Shown piece by piece: positions 14,827 through 15,929 of a DNA stretch of 15,929 nt (positions within the stretch are counted from its first letter, which is position 1; the number at the start of each line of letters is the position of its first letter). The notes under the pieces were generated by a model, which did not search any database, was not told the DNA's origin, and was given only the letters and a program-made list of their open reading frames with translations. The translations under genes and the position numbers were made by a program. Source of the stretch: an uncultured Helcococcus sp. (GTDB taxonomy: Bacteria > Bacillota > Clostridia > Tissierellales > Peptoniphilaceae); assembly GCF_946998255.1 (NCBI RefSeq), contig NZ_CAMPYN010000028.1, positions 1 to 15,929 on the forward strand, read 5' to 3'.

Positions 14827-15102
14827 TTAGAAGATTTGATCTAAGGAGAGGATTCCTTTTATCAAGTCTTCTTTTTCTTTTCTATTTAATTGTTTTATCT
14901 TATATTCATAAGACATAGCCATACTTTTGTTTTCGCATTCGTAGGTAAATACGAAAGAAACCGGAAGCCTTGCTCTTGTATACTTAGCACCCTTACCAAG
15001 ATTATGGATTTTTAACCTTTCATCTAAATCTACTGTATAACCTGTGTAATAGCTATCATCAGCACATTTAACTATATACACATATGCTTTATTTGCTTTC
15101 AT
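14827..15102 (-). CDS. Small GIY-YIG domain protein (UPF0213 / YazA-like)
   Basis: A 91-residue, single-domain GIY-YIG protein. Visible: AYVYIV (6-11) and YYTGYT (18-23), the paired GIY and YIG strands; Arg29 in the following helix; HNLGKGAKYTRARLPV (33-48), the UPF0213 signature; and Glu66 in YEYKIK, the metal-binding position. Nuclease activity on DNA or RNA is expected from the fold, but the physiological role of stand-alone UPF0213 proteins is poorly known. Its start overlaps the recX end by 14 nt, with AAGAGG upstream on the minus strand, so the two form an operon. It converges on rpe with a 2-nt gap, and its last codons encode the terminator hairpin described separately. Confidence 0.9.
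   Translation of the reverse strand: MKANKAYVYIVKCADDSYYTGYTVDLDERLKIHNLGKGAKYTRARLPVSFVFTYECENKSMAMSYEYKIKQLNRKEKEDLIKGILSLDQIF
14830..14876 (+). terminator. Intrinsic terminator of the prpC-rpe operon, embedded in the GIY-YIG gene
   Basis: An 11-bp stem, GAAGATTTGAT (14830-14840) with ATCAAGTCTTC (14861-14871), with one G-U wobble. A 2x2 internal loop follows, then an inner 5-bp stem AAGGA (14843-14847) with TCCTT (14854-14858). Five Ts and more pyrimidines follow the structure. On the minus strand the hairpin is followed by TAATTTTATTT, so it may also end the recX/GIY-YIG transcript. Confidence 0.82.
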
Positions 15103-15697
15103 TTAGTAACCTCTTTATAAGATCATAAGAAAATGCTTTACCGGCCAAATACCTATATACCTTTTGTTGGTCCTTATAGTCTTCTAAATTTTTATTTTTA
15201 AACTTCTTATTAAACAAGATCCCTGCATTTACATAATCAATATCTGGATCATATTCTTCAAGATATTTTTCATATAAATCAGGACTAATACCTTTTTCTT
15301 TCATCTTAAATTCAGTAAATTTAAGCGAATAGTTTTTAATATTTAAGCAATGATCTAAATAGGCTTTAGCATAATAGTCATCATTAAGAAGTCCAATTTT
15401 TTCATAGTGATTTAAGACCTTATCTATAGCTTTAGAATTTTTTATGTCCTTGTACAACCTATCAAAGACCTCTTTTTTTGAACGTAACTTATAGGATATA
15501 TACCTATCAGCCTTTTTTTTAGCGACTTGATATTCATTTTCATCAATCAAGCTGTTAAATTGGTCGATAGATAATTCCATATCTTTTTTCAAGGATAATT
15601 TTTCATAAACTTCATAGGAAATTATGTATATATCCTCATCTATTTTTACATCAAACATAGAAGTTTTTTCATTATATTTTATATTTTCTATAATCAT
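15089..15697 (-). CDS. recX: RecX-family regulator of RecA
   Basis: RecX binds RecA filaments and limits or modulates their recombinase activity. The protein has 202 residues, within the 200-270 usual in Firmicutes. Recognisable three-helix repeats: YISYKLRSKKEVFDRL (about 67-82), LLNDDYYAKAYLDH (103-116) and, at the end, VYRYLAGKAFSYDLIKRLL (180-198), the conserved RGFSYDxI-type helix. An N-terminal stretch of about 60 residues precedes the repeats, as in Bacillus RecX. The ATG has GAGGT upstream and a consensus-like promoter; recA is not in the window. I see no LexA box (Gram-positive GAAC-N4-GTTC type) in the upstream region, so SOS control is not indicated. Confidence 0.9.
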   Translation of the reverse strand: MIIENIKYNEKTSMFDVKIDEDIYIISYEVYEKLSLKKDMELSIDQFNSLIDENEYQVAKKKADRYISYKLRSKKEVFDRLYKDIKNSKAIDKVLNHYEKIGLLNDDYYAKAYLDHCLNIKNYSLKFTEFKMKEKGISPDLYEKYLEEYDPDIDYVNAGILFNKKFKNKNLEDYKDQQKVYRYLAGKAFSYDLIKRLLNESK

Positions 15698-15712
15698 ATA
15701 TACCTCATATTT

Positions 15713-15741
15713 ATGATATATATATTAGAAATTAATGTCAA
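15713..15741 (-). promoter_or_regulatory. Sigma-A promoter for recX and the GIY-YIG gene
   Basis: On the minus strand, TTGACA (plus positions 15736-15741), a 17-nt spacer and TATCAT (15713-15718): a perfect -35, ideal spacing and five of six at -10. The start is predicted near 15706, at the edge of the GAGGT ribosome binding site, giving a leader of about ten nucleotides. Confidence 0.75.
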
Positions 15742-15755
15742 AGATATTCTTATAC

Positions 15756-15776
15756 AAATGGCTTAAATGCCGATTT
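15756..15776. promoter_or_regulatory. Imperfect inverted repeat between the divergent recX and ydbC promoters
   Basis: AAATGGC (15756-15762) pairs with GCC-g-ATTT (15769-15776) across a 6-nt spacer, with one unpaired base. It lies in the 37 bp between the two TTGACA boxes. It could bind a shared regulator, but the match is short and the context AT-rich. Confidence 0.25.
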
Positions 15777-15778
15777 AT

Positions 15779-15807
15779 TTGACAATTTAACTAAAAAAAT
15801 ATATACT
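15779..15807 (+). promoter_or_regulatory. Strong sigma-A promoter for the ydbC-like gene
   Basis: TTGACA (15779-15784), a 17-nt spacer and TATACT (15802-15807). The start is predicted near 15814, about 25 nt before the ATG. With AAGGGAGG at 15827-15834 this is the strongest expression signal in the window. Confidence 0.8.
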
Positions 15808-15838
15808 ATTGCAAGTGAAGACGACTAAGGGAGGAATA

Positions 15839-15929
15839 ATGGCAGAATTAAAATTTGAAATAGTTGAAAAACTGGGCGTTCTTTCTACTAAGTCAAACGG
15901 GTGGAGAAAAGAACTCAACCTTGTATCTT
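15839..15929 (+). CDS. ydbC: YdbC-like PC4 (Sub1) family ssDNA-binding protein, 5' part only
   Basis: Thirty codons are visible before the window ends; the frame is open. The start MAELKFEIVEKLGVLS and the following KSNGWRKELNLVS match the beginning of the Lactococcus lactis YdbC family, roughly 70-80 residue homologues of eukaryotic transcription coactivator PC4 that bind single-stranded DNA as dimers. The family role in bacteria is not settled; replication, repair or transcription support is inferred. It has its own strong promoter and ribosome binding site and diverges from recX. Identification rests on the N-terminal 30 residues only. Confidence 0.8.
   Translation, partial: MAELKFEIVEKLGVLSTKSNGWRKELNLVS

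Noticed and set aside
15698..15838. LexA/SOS box upstream of recX
   Set aside because: No GAAC-N4-GTTC-type palindrome is present; the only symmetry there is the weak AAATGGC/GCCgATTT repeat.
1..15929. Search for CRISPR arrays, insertion sequences, tRNA/rRNA genes, riboswitches and defence or biosynthetic islands
   Set aside because: No regularly spaced repeats, transposase-like frames, tRNA cloverleaf with CCA-type end, or long structured leaders were seen. Gene content is conserved housekeeping with uniform AT-rich composition.

Overview
The window is a chromosomal housekeeping region of a low-GC, AT-rich Firmicute. The gene order matches the Bacillus subtilis yloA-yloC-gmk-yloH-yloI-priA-def-fmt-yloM-(yloN)-prpC-prkC-cpgA-rpe neighbourhood. 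A YugP-type metallopeptidase gene between fmt and rsmB, and the extreme AT bias, suggest an anaerobic clostridial or tissierellial lineage (Peptoniphilaceae-like, e.g. Anaerococcus/Peptoniphilus/Finegoldia relatives). The genus cannot be fixed from the sequence alone. I found no mobile element, CRISPR array, tRNA or rRNA, and no stretch above 300 bases lacks a gene. No defence or otherwise novel multi-gene system is visible; the unusual signals are in regulation and in a few active-site motifs.

Layout. (1) Minus strand, 3-1793: rqcH (NFACT, ribosome-associated quality control), divergent from the next block. (2) Plus strand, 1895-9235: a tightly packed operon yicC, gmk, rpoZ, coaBC, priA, def, fmt, yugP-like protease. 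It covers RNA decay, GMP phosphorylation, an RNA polymerase subunit, coenzyme A synthesis, replication restart and the formyl-Met initiation/deformylation pair, and it ends in an intrinsic terminator at 9241-9270. (3) rsmB (16S rRNA m5C methyltransferase) follows this terminator immediately. Its only well-placed ribosome binding site points to an AUU start codon at 9286. (4) A new promoter near 10549-10578 drives prpC-prkC-rsgA-rpe: phosphatase, PASTA kinase, ribosome-assembly GTPase and ribulose-phosphate epimerase, all with overlapping ends. This block ends in a large hairpin terminator at 14830-14876. (5) Minus strand, 14827-15697: recX and a small GIY-YIG protein in a two-gene operon convergent with rpe. 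(6) Plus strand, 15839 to the window end: the beginning of a YdbC/PC4-like ssDNA-binding protein gene, divergent from recX, with two consensus-like sigma-A promoters back to back.

Functional threads. Several genes act on translation: RqcH (alanine tailing of stalled nascent chains), Fmt and Def (formyl-Met cycle), RsmB (16S methylation near the P site), RsgA (30S maturation) and, indirectly, PrkC/PrpC, which control translation GTPases in B. subtilis. Two genes usual in this cluster are missing here: remA between yicC and gmk, and rlmN between rsmB and prpC. The most interesting site is the yugP-rsmB junction, with a terminator or attenuator and a rare AUU start. Next come inverted repeats centred in the two divergent promoter regions, a changed PxMN signature in CoaBC and an NKxE G4 motif in RsgA.
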